From Marinoscillum sp040218045 (GTDB lineage Bacteria; Bacteroidota; Bacteroidia; Cytophagales; Cyclobacteriaceae): 64,000 nt of DNA. Below are positions 44,816 through 54,200 of this stretch, in pieces; the stretch's first letter is position 1, and every line of letters begins with the position of its first letter. Location: NCBI GenBank assembly GCA_040218045.1, contig JAVJQA010000014.1:1-64000 (forward strand), read 5' to 3'. The position numbers were made by a program, and so were the translations under genes. The notes below the pieces were generated by a model. That model ran no database searches, was not told the origin of the DNA, and saw only the letters and a program-made list of their open reading frames with translations.

Positions 44816-46471
44816 ATGCTTCCAACAATAGATCCTACCACCACATCAGCTTGGAAAAAGCTCACTGCTCACTTTTCTGAAATTAAAGAGACTCAAATGA
44901 AGTCTCTTTTCCAGTCAGATCCAGAAAGGTTTTCTAAGTTTTCTATCTCTTTCGAGGGTATTCTACTGGATTTTTCGAAGAACCGTATCACACCGGAAAC
45001 ATTCCAATTACTCATCGAACTGGCTGAGGAAGTAAATCTCCAAGAGGCCAAGGACAAGATGTTCGGTGGAGAAAAGATCAACCTCACAGAAGATCGAGCA
45101 GTCCTTCACATTGCCTTGCGCAACCAATCAGGAAAATCGATTATTCATGAAGGAAACGACATTAGTGCAGATGTTAACTCCGTTCTTGAACGTATGGAAC
45201 AATTTACGGACAAGTTGCACAAGGGAGCATTAAAAGGATTTACTGGTAAGCCTATCCAAAACATTGTCAATATTGGAATTGGAGGTTCGGACTTAGGACC
45301 TTACATGGTTACCGAATGCCTCAAACCATACCAGGTAAATGGGATCAAATCGTATTTTGTTTCTAACGTTGATAGTACCCACATAGTCAATACACTGAGT
45401 GAGGTAGACCCGGAAACTACCCTTTTCATCATCGCATCAAAAACGTTTACCACACAGGAAACGATGACCAATGCAGAATCTGCAAAAAACTGGTTTCTTG
45501 AATCTGCAAAAGATGAAAAACATGTGAAGAATCATTTCATTGCCATTTCCACCAACAAGGAAGCCGTGGCTAAATTTGGCATTGATCTCAACAATATGTT
45601 TGAATTCTGGGATTGGGTAGGTGGTCGATATTCCTTGTGGTCCTCCATTGGTATGTCCATTGCTTGTGCCATCGGCTTCCGCAATTTCAATGAACTCCTC
45701 AAGGGTGCCGAATCCATGGATCAGCACTTCTTAAATGCACCTAACCATGAGAATTTACCTACCATACTCGCTTTGCTCGGTGTATGGTACAATAACTTCT
45801 TTGGTGCGGAAACACACGCCATACTTCCTTACGATCAATACATGCACGCTTTTACACCTTATATGCAACAAGGGGACATGGAGAGTAACGGAAAATATGT
45901 CAGCAGATCGGGTGGTGAAGTAAGCTACCAAACCGGCCCCATCATTTGGGGAGAACCGGGAACAAATGGTCAACATGCCTTTTATCAATTGATCCATCAG
46001 GGAACAAAGCTCATCCCATGTGATTTCCTGGCTGCTGCAAACAGTAAAAATCCCCTAAGTGACCATCATGAAAAGTTATTGGCCAATTTCTTTGCCCAGA
46101 CCGAGGCATTGATGATGGGCAAAGCAGAAGAAGAAGTCATTGAAGAATTTAAAGCGGCTGGAGCTTCTGAAGAACAAATTAAGTTGCTAACAGCATATAA
46201 AGTATTTAAAGGCAACAGACCAACCAATAGTATTCTATTCAATGAATTAACGCCTTATACTCTTGGCTCCCTGATTGCTATGTACGAGCATAAGATCTTT
46301 GTCCAGGGAGTGATTTGGAACATTTTCAGTTTTGATCAGTGGGGAGTGGAGCTTGGGAAGCAACTGGCCAAAAATATACTGCCAAAACTCTCCGGAGAAG
46401 AAAAAGTCGTTGATCACGACTCTTCCACATCTGGACTCATCAACGCGTACAAAAAAATGCGAAATAGCTAA
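44816..46471 (+). CDS. pgi: Glucose-6-phosphate isomerase
   Basis: The 551-residue enzyme is a full-length PGI with VNIGIGGSDLGPYM, the KTFTTQETMTNA phosphate loop, GGRYSLWSSIGM, and GVELGKQLAK near the C-terminus, which match the family signatures. It interconverts glucose-6-P and fructose-6-P in the cytoplasm. The stop codon overlaps the convergent SpoU methyltransferase gene by 4 bases, and no terminator hairpin is seen between them. Confidence 0.96.
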   Translation: MLPTIDPTTTSAWKKLTAHFSEIKETQMKSLFQSDPERFSKFSISFEGILLDFSKNRITPETFQLLIELAEEVNLQEAKDKMFGGEKINLTEDRAVLHIALRNQSGKSIIHEGNDISADVNSVLERMEQFTDKLHKGALKGFTGKPIQNIVNIGIGGSDLGPYMVTECLKPYQVNGIKSYFVSNVDSTHIVNTLSEVDPETTLFIIASKTFTTQETMTNAESAKNWFLESAKDEKHVKNHFIAISTNKEAVAKFGIDLNNMFEFWDWVGGRYSLWSSIGMSIACAIGFRNFNELLKGAESMDQHFLNAPNHENLPTILALLGVWYNNFFGAETHAILPYDQYMHAFTPYMQQGDMESNGKYVSRSGGEVSYQTGPIIWGEPGTNGQHAFYQLIHQGTKLIPCDFLAAANSKNPLSDHHEKLLANFFAQTEALMMGKAEEEVIEEFKAAGASEEQIKLLTAYKVFKGNRPTNSILFNELTPYTLGSLIAMYEHKIFVQGVIWNIFSFDQWGVELGKQLAKNILPKLSGEEKVVDHDSSTSGLINAYKKMRNS

Positions 46472-47205
46472 GATCTTAGATGATGACAAATAATACCTGT
46501 AGCAATACCTACATTTAGAGATTCTGCAGCCCCGACCTTCTCTATGGTCACAGTGGACTTTAAGTGAGATTTCACGCCCACTGAAATACCATGAGATTCA
46601 CTTCCAAAGACAAGTATTGATTTTGGTGAATGATCCCATTTTGAGAGTGGTATTCCATTGAAATCAGCTCCATATGCGGCAATTGGTGCTCGTTGGATAA
46701 AGGAACTTAAATCCGTGTAGTAGACTTTGACCCTACAATATGAACCCATGGTAGCATTTATTACCTTAGGATTGTAAACATCAGTGGTGTCACTGGAGCA
46801 AACCAGGTGTTTAAAGCCAAACCAATCCATGGTTCGAATAATCGTACCCAAATTACCAGGATCACTTAATCCATCAACGGCAATGATGTGATCGTCAAAG
46901 GCGATGTTTTCCGGGTTGGCATCGGGCATTCCAAATACAGCCAGGCAATCATTATTGGTGGTGAAGGTGCCAATACCTTCAAGTTCTTTATTGGTGACTT
47001 CAATCACTTTGTGTCCAACAAATTGAGTCACTTCCACGTTATTCCTTAGAAATTCAACAGTTGCCAAAAGATGCTTGAGTTTATAATCCGATTTGATTCC
47101 TTCAAGCACATTCTTACGTCCCTCAGCAATAAAAGACTTTTCCTTGACGCGATACTTTTTTATATTGAGTGATTTGATGAATTTTGATTGTTTGATCGAA
47201 ACCAT
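46468..47205 (-). CDS. SpoU/TrmH-family RNA 2'-O-methyltransferase
   Basis: The 245-residue SPOUT enzyme has an N-terminal RNA-binding substrate domain (KKYRVKEKSFIAEGRKNVLEG) and the three SpoU motifs: DPGNLGTIIRTMDWFG (motif 1), SILVFGSESHGIS (motif 2) and ESLNVGIATGIICHHL (motif 3). It methylates 2'-OH of rRNA or tRNA with S-adenosylmethionine through a C-terminal knot. The exact target cannot be set. It is divergent from the TamL-like gene with only 14 bases between start codons. Confidence 0.9.
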   Translation of the reverse strand: MVSIKQSKFIKSLNIKKYRVKEKSFIAEGRKNVLEGIKSDYKLKHLLATVEFLRNNVEVTQFVGHKVIEVTNKELEGIGTFTTNNDCLAVFGMPDANPENIAFDDHIIAVDGLSDPGNLGTIIRTMDWFGFKHLVCSSDTTDVYNPKVINATMGSYCRVKVYYTDLSSFIQRAPIAAYGADFNGIPLSKWDHSPKSILVFGSESHGISVGVKSHLKSTVTIEKVGAAESLNVGIATGIICHHLRS

Positions 47206-47219
47206 AAGGTGAGCAGGAT

Positions 47220-49691
47220 TTGAAAATACGAGCGGTCGTTTTATTAATGTCGGTTATCTTATCGTCGTGCCTTGGCACAAAATACCTAAAAAAAGATGAA
47301 ACCGTTCTTAAAAGGCAGAAAATTAAATCTGACGGAAAGGTCAATCAGGAAGCGCTCTTTAATCAACTCGCTCAAACCCCCAATTCAAGACCTATTCGCT
47401 TACCAATCGCCCATCTATTTTATCTTAAAAAATTTGGGGAGAACTTTTATGACTCAGCCAGGATAGCAAAAAAGATCATTACAATAGATAGGAAGTATAA
47501 AGCTAAAATCAATAAGGCCAGTTCAAACCAAAGAAAAACAAAGCTCAACGAGAAGAGAACTTCAAAACTCGAAAAGAAAAATCTCAAATTGAGAGAAGGT
47601 AACCAGATGATGAGATGGGGTGAACCACTAGCGATCTTCGATTCCTCCAAAATCGCGACCTCTGAGACAAATATGAAAAACTACTTGTTTTCGCATGGTT
47701 ACTTCAATGCTGAAATTGATCATACCACGAAAACAAAAAACGAAAAAACTAAGATTACTTATTCAATCGATGAAGGTGAGGTTTACAGGATTGATTCTAT
47801 GATTTACATCATTGAAGACAAGGATCAGAGTAAATTATTTCATGAAAACATTGAAAAGCAACTCCTTATTGACAAGAAATACAATCAAGACCTGTTTGGT
47901 GAAGAGAGAAATAGAGTCTACGACCTTTTCTCCAATAACGGATATTATAACTTCAAGCGACAGTATGTCCTTTTTGAAGTGGATTCAACTGTTCTAAATG
48001 ATCACAAATTAGTAGTTCGCCAAACGATTGCCAACCCACCAGACAAATCACAGCATAAGACCTATAGACTTGACTCCATAATCTTCTCCACTGAGCAAGG
48101 TACGCAAAGACGGTACCGAAAACCGATAGAATATAATGACGTGACTTTCAATTTCAGGAACAGCAAATATCCTGAACGCTTACTTAGTTGGAGGATTTTT
48201 CTAGAAAAGGATAGCTTATACAGTAAAAAATTAACCCTCGAATCTCAACGTCAACTCTCCTATTTGGACATATTCAAGTTCGTCAATATCAATTATGACA
48301 CTACAGGTGGACAGTTTGTTGCCAATATTTTTACAAGCCCTCTGAAGAAGTACCAGACCTCCACTGAAGTTGGTTTGAGCGTTTTGGATCAGAGTTACCC
48401 AGGCCCATTCTTTAATTTCAATGCCAAGGGTCGAAATATCTTTGGAGGCATGGAGATTATACAGTTTGATGGAAACGCAGGTATTCAGGGCATCAAACCA
48501 GTGACCGGTGATGAATCAGGAACAACTCAAACCAATTATTCCCGGTTGCAGTATGGTGGTCAGGTATCAGTTACATTTCCTCAATTCCTTTTCCCTCTTA
48601 GTGATAATGCTCGATCTAAAATTGGTCGTTATAATCCCAGGACAAAGATTCAGGCAGGTTTAAATTTTGAAAACAGGATTGGTGAATATGAAAGACGTAC
48701 AATTAATACCGGAACGTCCTATATCTGGCAAGTGCAGGACAATGCACAGTTCACCTTTAAACCTTTTGATGCCAGTTATATTTTCTCAGTAACAGACAGT
48801 GTATTCGATAGCCGATTGGAAGAGCGTGGTAACAATTCCCTTATTGCAGCTTTCAAACCTTCATTTGTAAGCTTCTCATCATTCAATGCCCGCTTCAATG
48901 CCAATGGATACGGAGTAGGAAACAATAACGCACATTTTATTCAGGCATACCTCGAAACAGGTGGGAATATTCAAAATATTATTGGTGACGAAACTCCATT
49001 CGGAGACTCCCTTGAATACTATAAATACATTAAGTCTACGCTTGAATACCGGCAAAATTTCCGCCTAACGTCCAGATCGGCTTTTGCTTATAGGGTAAAT
49101 GTTGGTGCCGCTTATTCCTATGCTGACAACTCCGCCGATGGAGATCCCAAAACTTCTGCACTCCCTTACGAGAAGTACTTCTTTGCTGGTGGAAGCAATA
49201 GCATACGTGCCTGGGCTCCAAGAAGACTCGGGCCTGGCGCACATGCGAGCTATCTTATTAAAGAAGATAATTTAGATCAAATTGTGATTGATGACAAATC
49301 TGAGCAACCCGGGGATATACTTCTTGAGCTAGGTGTAGAATATAGATGTGATTTGATTGCGTTTATTGATTATGCGCTTTTTATTGATGCCGGTAATTCA
49401 TGGTTGTGGAAAAGTGATCCTTTGGATACAAGTACCGATGGGGATGGAAAAGATAATGGAGTGTTTAAACTCAGTGAATTTCCAAGTGAAATAGCAGTTG
49501 GCGCAGGTTTTGGATTGCGATTTGATTTCTCGTTCTTAGTGCTCCGTTTTGATCTTGCCTACAAGGTTGTGGATCCCGGCTACCCTAAGGGTGAGCGGTT
49601 TATCCTGGACGATTATCATTGGCAGGATCTCTGGGACCTAAGGAACAGAAAACGCGGCGCTATCAACATCGGAATTGGTTATCCTTTTTAA
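47220..49691 (+). CDS. tamL: BamA-family lipoprotein of the TamL type
   Basis: The 823-residue protein starts with a TTG codon and a Sec II signal ending LSSCLG (Cys17). A long basic coiled segment (about 85-125), POTRA-like repeats (about 140-390) and a C-terminal 16-strand barrel follow (about 390-823), with the family motif RAWAPRRLGPG and a final FRLDYHWQ-like tail ending in NIGIGYPF. In Bacteroidota, TamL is a lipidated BamA homologue that works with TamB in outer-membrane assembly; no TamB gene is in this window. It begins a run with hemF 3 bases later. Confidence 0.82.
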   Translation: MKIRAVVLLMSVILSSCLGTKYLKKDETVLKRQKIKSDGKVNQEALFNQLAQTPNSRPIRLPIAHLFYLKKFGENFYDSARIAKKIITIDRKYKAKINKASSNQRKTKLNEKRTSKLEKKNLKLREGNQMMRWGEPLAIFDSSKIATSETNMKNYLFSHGYFNAEIDHTTKTKNEKTKITYSIDEGEVYRIDSMIYIIEDKDQSKLFHENIEKQLLIDKKYNQDLFGEERNRVYDLFSNNGYYNFKRQYVLFEVDSTVLNDHKLVVRQTIANPPDKSQHKTYRLDSIIFSTEQGTQRRYRKPIEYNDVTFNFRNSKYPERLLSWRIFLEKDSLYSKKLTLESQRQLSYLDIFKFVNINYDTTGGQFVANIFTSPLKKYQTSTEVGLSVLDQSYPGPFFNFNAKGRNIFGGMEIIQFDGNAGIQGIKPVTGDESGTTQTNYSRLQYGGQVSVTFPQFLFPLSDNARSKIGRYNPRTKIQAGLNFENRIGEYERRTINTGTSYIWQVQDNAQFTFKPFDASYIFSVTDSVFDSRLEERGNNSLIAAFKPSFVSFSSFNARFNANGYGVGNNNAHFIQAYLETGGNIQNIIGDETPFGDSLEYYKYIKSTLEYRQNFRLTSRSAFAYRVNVGAAYSYADNSADGDPKTSALPYEKYFFAGGSNSIRAWAPRRLGPGAHASYLIKEDNLDQIVIDDKSEQPGDILLELGVEYRCDLIAFIDYALFIDAGNSWLWKSDPLDTSTDGDGKDNGVFKLSEFPSEIAVGAGFGLRFDFSFLVLRFDLAYKVVDPGYPKGERFILDDYHWQDLWDLRNRKRGAINIGIGYPF

Positions 49692-49694
49692 TCT

Positions 49695-50618
49695 ATGAGT
49701 CAAAAAGAAACAATAGAAAATCGATTCAAAGTACTTCAAGATGAAATCTGCAACTCATTGGAGGCGCTCGATGGATCTGGGGAATTTCACGAAGACCGGT
49801 GGTCCAGAGCATCAGACGGTGGTGGCGGCCGATCTCGTATAATCATCAACGGTGACCTCATTGAGAAAGGCGGGGTTAACTTCTCTGCGGTACATGGTGA
49901 CCTTCCAGAGAAAATCCAGAAAGCACTGAACTTTGGCCCTGCGGAGTTCTATGCAACGGGTGTTTCCATAGTATTACATCCGATAAACCCATGGATGCCA
50001 ATTATCCACATGAATGTCAGGTACTTTGAGACTCAGTCTAAAGACGGACAAACAAACACGTATTGGTTTGGTGGGGGAATAGACCTCACACCCCATTATG
50101 TAGATTCTGACTCTGGAAAATACATTCACCAACACCTCAAGTCAGTTTGTGATCTTACCGACACAAGTTATTATTCACGGTTTAAAAAATGGGCAGATGA
50201 CTATTTTTTCATCAAACACAGAGAAGAAACCCGTGGTGTGGGCGGTATATTCTACGATCAACTAAATGCCAAAAGCGAGAACAAGACTTTCGAAGAGTTG
50301 TGGACCTTTCATCAAAATATTGGGGAGAGTTTTATTCCTATATATTCCGATTATGCCCATCAGAAAAGAGATCTTGCTTATTCACAACAGCATAAGCATT
50401 GGCAGAGTGTAAGACGTGGTAGATATGTGGAATTCAACTTGGTTTGGGACAAAGGAACCAAATTCGGACTGGATACCAATGGCAGAACCGAGTCTATACT
50501 CATGAGTATGCCACCAAATGCGGAATGGATTTATGATCATCAACCTACACCCGGATCTCCTGAAGCTGAGAGCTCAAAGTGGTTAAAAAAAGACATCAAC
50601 TGGTTTGCCGATGCTTGA
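49695..50618 (+). CDS. hemF: Oxygen-dependent coproporphyrinogen-III oxidase
   Basis: The 307-residue enzyme has the HemF signatures GGGRSRIIINGDLIEKGGVNFS, PWMPIIHMNVRYFE, WFGGGIDLTPHY, HREETRGVGGIFYDQL and RRGRYVEFNLVWDKGTKFGL. It carries out two oxidative decarboxylations in haem synthesis using O2, which implies an aerobic lifestyle. It starts 3 bases after the TamL stop and overlaps the PAP2 gene start, so the three genes are probably co-transcribed. Confidence 0.96.
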   Translation: MSQKETIENRFKVLQDEICNSLEALDGSGEFHEDRWSRASDGGGGRSRIIINGDLIEKGGVNFSAVHGDLPEKIQKALNFGPAEFYATGVSIVLHPINPWMPIIHMNVRYFETQSKDGQTNTYWFGGGIDLTPHYVDSDSGKYIHQHLKSVCDLTDTSYYSRFKKWADDYFFIKHREETRGVGGIFYDQLNAKSENKTFEELWTFHQNIGESFIPIYSDYAHQKRDLAYSQQHKHWQSVRRGRYVEFNLVWDKGTKFGLDTNGRTESILMSMPPNAEWIYDHQPTPGSPEAESSKWLKKDINWFADA

Positions 50619-51171
50619 GTGGTTGCAGGAAATAGACCGTAACCTGTTTTTAACTCTGAATGGATTCGGTTCTCCACACCTTGATGGGTTGATGATCTTC
50701 ATGTCCAACAAGTATGTATGGATCCCTCTTTACCTGCTACTTGTATTCAGGCTCTACCAGGAACATGGTAAAAAATTTTACCAACCAATAATTGCCTTGT
50801 TACTTGTGGTATTGTGCACAGACCAGATGACCTCTACAGTGATGAAGCCCTATTTTGAAAGACTCAGACCCTGCAATGATCCCGGGCTTTCAGAATTAAT
50901 GAATATTATCAATGGATGCGGTGGGAAATTCGGTTTCGCCTCCGGACATGCCGCCAATTCATTTGGTGTAGCTGCTTTCTTCTTTCTGAAAGAAAAGTCC
51001 AAGTCAATGGTTGCCTTATTGATATGGGCAGCACTGGTTAGCTACAGCAGAATATACCTTGGTGTTCACTACCCTGGAGATGTATTCGTAGGAGCGCTAA
51101 TTGGTTTCGGGTTCGGATATTTATGGTTAAAACTATATCAACGCCTGAAGGCTAAAGCATATTTACCTTAG
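50611..51171 (+). CDS. PAP2-family membrane phosphatase
   Basis: The 186-residue protein (ATG at 50611; a TTG at 50605 is an alternative) has five to six TMs and the acid phosphatase motifs KPYFERLRP, GFASGHAAN and YSRIYLGVHYPGD. The middle motif is ASGH rather than PSGH, still with the catalytic His. Likely substrates are undecaprenyl pyrophosphate or phosphatidic acid. Its start overlaps the hemF stop by 8 bases. It converges on the LytTR gene with about 20 bases of overlap. Confidence 0.87.
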   Translation: MLEWLQEIDRNLFLTLNGFGSPHLDGLMIFMSNKYVWIPLYLLLVFRLYQEHGKKFYQPIIALLLVVLCTDQMTSTVMKPYFERLRPCNDPGLSELMNIINGCGGKFGFASGHAANSFGVAAFFFLKEKSKSMVALLIWAALVSYSRIYLGVHYPGDVFVGALIGFGFGYLWLKLYQRLKAKAYLP

Positions 51172-51853
51172 CCAGAAAGCCTTCTTTATAAGAAGCTCCG
51201 ATTGGTATCACCTTATCACTAATGGCAATGTTGAAGTCTTCGATATGATTGATACGGTTTCTATTCACAATATATGACCTGTGCACTCTACTGAAAATAC
51301 TTACTGGTAGTCGCTTCTCAATACCCTTCATCGTGTGATGTACTATGTATTTACCCTTCACTGAATTGAAAATAACATAGTCTGCCAATGCTTCAACGAA
51401 ATACAACTCATCATAAGGAATACGGACAAACTTGGATCCGGACTTCACAAATAGGTGATCCTCCTTCTCAGCAAACTTAAGCTCCTTATCACGTTGGTCT
51501 CTTGCTTTAACAGCGGATTTCAGGAATCTTGTGTACTCAATTGGCTTGACTAAATAATCCAGCACATTGTCTTCAAAGGCTTCTATTGCATACTCCTTTT
51601 TGGACGTGATAAAGATTATTGGATAGGTGTTTTTTAGTGATTTGGCCAAATCAAGCCCAGTCATTTCGGGCATTTCGACATCCAAAAACACCAAATCCAC
51701 ATCATTATTCTTTTCATCAATTAGAATATTGGATGCTTCTATTGTATTATCGAGAACGTGAGTAAGTGTCAAGAAATCGGTTTGCTCAACAAATTTACTT
51801 ACTAACAGACGTGACATCTCGTCATCGTCCACAATCATGCAATTTAAGGTCAT
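51152..51853 (-). CDS. LytTR response regulator
   Basis: The 233-residue protein has an N-terminal receiver domain (about 1-115) with the acidic pair D9-D10-D11, phospho-acceptor Asp58 in VFLDVEMP, and K in YLVKP, then a LytTR DNA-binding domain (about 135-230) with FVEALADYVIF, FSRVHRSYIVN and IPIGASYK. A histidine kinase would signal to it, but none is in this window. It overlaps the riboflavin synthase stop by ATGA, so it is translated after ribE as the second gene of that operon; that pairing is unusual. Confidence 0.92.
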   Translation of the reverse strand: MTLNCMIVDDDEMSRLLVSKFVEQTDFLTLTHVLDNTIEASNILIDEKNNDVDLVFLDVEMPEMTGLDLAKSLKNTYPIIFITSKKEYAIEAFEDNVLDYLVKPIEYTRFLKSAVKARDQRDKELKFAEKEDHLFVKSGSKFVRIPYDELYFVEALADYVIFNSVKGKYIVHHTMKGIEKRLPVSIFSRVHRSYIVNRNRINHIEDFNIAISDKVIPIGASYKEGFLAKVNML

Positions 51854-52446
51854 AGTGTTTTAGCTGTGTTTTGAGCGGTTAGTTTTTGGATATATTTCCC
51901 AACTATATCGTATTCAATGTTAACAATACTGCTTTTTTTTAGATTATTAAAATTTGTGTGGTCAAAAGTGTAAGGAATTATTGCCACCTTAAATTGATTT
52001 TGATCAATATCAAAGCAAGTCAGACTTACCCCATTGATACAAATACTTCCTTTATCAACGATTAAACCGGCATCTTTCAACTCAAATGTGAATACCCATG
52101 ATCCCCTTTCGTCCTTGACATTGATCACTTCAGCTGTTGTATCAACATGGCCCTGAACGATATGTCCATCTAATCGTCCATTCATCTGAACACACCTCTC
52201 TAAATTAAGTGTATCTCCTACATTTAGCAATCCTATATTGGATTTTCTTAAAGTTTCGTCTACTGCAGTTACCCAATGACTGCTATCCTCCACTTTTGTG
52301 ACCGTGAGGCAAACACCATTGTGGCTTACGCTCTGGTCTACTTTCAATTCTTCACTGATTTTTGATAAAATTTTCAAATGGAGATTCGTACCATCTCTCT
52401 CAGTTTGACTAAGATTGCCTAGTGACTCAACGATTCCGGTAAACAT
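51850..52446 (-). CDS. ribE: Riboflavin synthase, alpha subunit
   Basis: The 198-residue enzyme has two lumazine-synthase-like barrels in tandem: MFTGIVESLG at the N-terminus with NGVCLTV, and MNGRLDGHIVQGHVD with NGVSLTCFD in the second. It dismutates two 6,7-dimethyl-8-ribityllumazine molecules to riboflavin. No FMN riboswitch fits in the 56-base gap to the divergent pcm gene. It is followed by the LytTR gene with a 4-base overlap. Confidence 0.95.
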   Translation of the reverse strand: MFTGIVESLGNLSQTERDGTNLHLKILSKISEELKVDQSVSHNGVCLTVTKVEDSSHWVTAVDETLRKSNIGLLNVGDTLNLERCVQMNGRLDGHIVQGHVDTTAEVINVKDERGSWVFTFELKDAGLIVDKGSICINGVSLTCFDIDQNQFKVAIIPYTFDHTNFNNLKKSSIVNIEYDIVGKYIQKLTAQNTAKTL

Positions 52447-52502
52447 GGATAAAAAACTTGTTTATCAAACTTAACCTGATTTTTTAACTTTAGTTATTCG
52501 AA

Positions 52503-53150
52503 TTGCAAGATAGTTATCGTCATAAAGGAATGCGTAAGCATCTGGTAAAAGAAGTTGCTTCCAAAGGGATAAAGGATGAGCGTATCCTCAATGCCATGCT
52601 GAAGCTTCCCCGACATTTTTTCTTTGATGAAATCTTTGTGAATCACGCATATGAAGACAAAGCGTTCCCCATAGGTCAGGGCCAAACAATATCGCAACCA
52701 TACACCGTAGCTTTCCAGACCGAGTTATTGGAAGTGAAAGCAAAGGATAAAGTGCTTGAAATAGGAACAGGCTCAGGGTATCAGGCGAGCATATTGCTGG
52801 AACTTGGAGCTGAGGTGCACACCATCGAATACAATGAGGTATTGTATCAGCACACTAAAAAATTTCTACCAAAACTCGGCTATAGACCATACTTCTACCA
52901 TGGTGATGGGTCTAAGGGTTTGCCAGCTCAAGCCCCATTCGATGGAATCATAGTCACTGCAGGCGCTCCTTCTCTACCGCAGGATCTCGTGAAGCAATTA
53001 AAAATTGGTGGCAGACTGGTGATTCCTGTTGGTAATGGTAAAACCCAGGCCATGTATCGGTTGACCAAAGTGGCCGAAAACAAAATATCCAAAAAATCAT
53101 TTAAGAACTTCAGCTTTGTACCTTTGCTCGGCGAAAAAGGTTGGAAATAA
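52503..53150 (+). CDS. pcm: Protein-L-isoaspartate O-methyltransferase
   Basis: The 215-residue enzyme shows the PCMT pattern: QDSYRHKGMRKHLVKEVASKGI at the start, GQTISQPYTVAFQTELL, the SAM motif VLEIGTGSGYQASILLELGAEVHTIE, and DGIIVTAGAPSLPQ. It methylates abnormal isoaspartyl residues for repair. The start is TTG; an ATG at 52530 would cut the conserved N-terminus (RHKGM). It is the first gene of a unit with the thioesterase and the 174-residue protein. Confidence 0.92.
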   Translation: MQDSYRHKGMRKHLVKEVASKGIKDERILNAMLKLPRHFFFDEIFVNHAYEDKAFPIGQGQTISQPYTVAFQTELLEVKAKDKVLEIGTGSGYQASILLELGAEVHTIEYNEVLYQHTKKFLPKLGYRPYFYHGDGSKGLPAQAPFDGIIVTAGAPSLPQDLVKQLKIGGRLVIPVGNGKTQAMYRLTKVAENKISKKSFKNFSFVPLLGEKGWK

Positions 53151-53151
53151 T

Positions 53152-53673
53152 ATGGCCAAAAAAGTTAAGAATTGTAAAGACTCCTTTGTTACAATGACCG
53201 AAATGGTGCTCCCGAATGACACCAACACACTAAACAACTTAATGGGTGGTCGGTTGATGCATTGGATGGATATTGTTTCTGCCATTGCGGCTCAGCGTCA
53301 CAGCAATAGGATAGTCGTCACAGCATCTGTGGACAACATTTCATTTTCTAAACCTATTCAACTAGGCAATGTGGTCACACTCACCGCATTTGTCACCAGA
53401 TCCTTCAACTCCTCCATGGAAGTGTATATCGAGGTAACAGCTGAGGATGTGCCATCTGGTAAAAAGATAGAATCCAATCGAGCTTTTTTCACCTTTGTAG
53501 CCGTGGATCAATCCGGCAGGCCTATTGACATTCCGGATGTGGATCCTGAAACGGAGATGGAGAAAGAGCTGTATGAGGGCGCTTTGAGAAGAAGGCAACT
53601 GAGGTTAGTTTTGGGCAAGCGTATGGATCCAGAAGATGCTGTTGAGCTGAAATCAATCTTTAATATAAAATGA
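53152..53673 (+). CDS. Acyl-CoA thioesterase, hotdog fold
   Basis: The 173-residue protein (ATG at 53152, one base after the pcm stop) has the YciA/BACH-type hotdog motif NTLNNLMGGRLMHWMDIVSAIAAQRH with the catalytic Asp, followed by VTASVDNISFSKPIQLGNVVTLTAFV. It hydrolyses acyl-CoA esters. Length is that of a single-domain family member. It overlaps the next gene by ATGA. Confidence 0.9.
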   Translation: MAKKVKNCKDSFVTMTEMVLPNDTNTLNNLMGGRLMHWMDIVSAIAAQRHSNRIVVTASVDNISFSKPIQLGNVVTLTAFVTRSFNSSMEVYIEVTAEDVPSGKKIESNRAFFTFVAVDQSGRPIDIPDVDPETEMEKELYEGALRRRQLRLVLGKRMDPEDAVELKSIFNIK

Positions 53674-54194
53674 TAGAAGACTCCTACTTACCGTTTTTCA
53701 TTACAGAAGAACTCTACATTGTAGAGCAAGGAGATTCTGTACAAACCACCCAGCCTGCGTCTATTCAATCCACTTCTATTGCTGAAGATCCTGTTCCTCA
53801 AAAGGCGGAGGAACCAAAAGAAACACTAAGTACACCGTCTATTCCAATTTCCAAACCAACTCCACCAAAAGTTCATGAGTTGGCTATTTGGACTCCTCCA
53901 CTTACCTCTAATGACAGGGAGCTACTGGTAAAAATCCTTGGGGCTATTAAGAAGGACTTTAATCAGGCTCACCTGATGGAAGGGATCAATAACTACTCCC
54001 CGCATTATAAGAAACTTTTATGTTTTGGTTACAACAAGGAGTTGGAACTAAAGCTAGGCAATGAAATGACATTATATATCCCAACAGACCATGCCTCACA
54101 GCAGATATTGTGTTCCGTGGCGCCTGCAGAACTCCATTCTGATGCATCACAAAAAAAGCGCCTCTGGGAAGCGCTTCAAAAGATGTTTTTATAG
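53670..54194 (+). CDS. Uncharacterised protein, possible HolD (DNA pol III psi)-like
   Basis: The 174-residue product has a short N-terminal motif (LPFFITEELYIVEQ), a Pro/Ser/Thr linker (about 25-70), and a compact C-terminal domain with LLVKILGAIKKDFNQAHLMEG, KKLLCFGYNKE and the end KKRLWEALQKMFL. The spacing of the LL-KIL helix and the final W-containing helix recalls HolD, the psi subunit of DNA polymerase III, which is fast-evolving and hard to detect. This is inference, not a recognised match. It is translationally coupled to the thioesterase gene. Confidence 0.6.
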   Translation: MIEDSYLPFFITEELYIVEQGDSVQTTQPASIQSTSIAEDPVPQKAEEPKETLSTPSIPISKPTPPKVHELAIWTPPLTSNDRELLVKILGAIKKDFNQAHLMEGINNYSPHYKKLLCFGYNKELELKLGNEMTLYIPTDHASQQILCSVAPAELHSDASQKKRLWEALQKMFL

Positions 54195-54200
54195 AAAATA

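Noticed and set aside
52447..52502. Possible FMN riboswitch before ribE
   Set aside because: The gap of 56 bases is too short for the RFN fold and no conserved segments are seen.
54157..54190. Hairpin AAGCGC / GCGCTT near the end of the 174-residue gene
   Set aside because: It lies inside the coding region and has no T run directly after it, so it is not called as a terminator.
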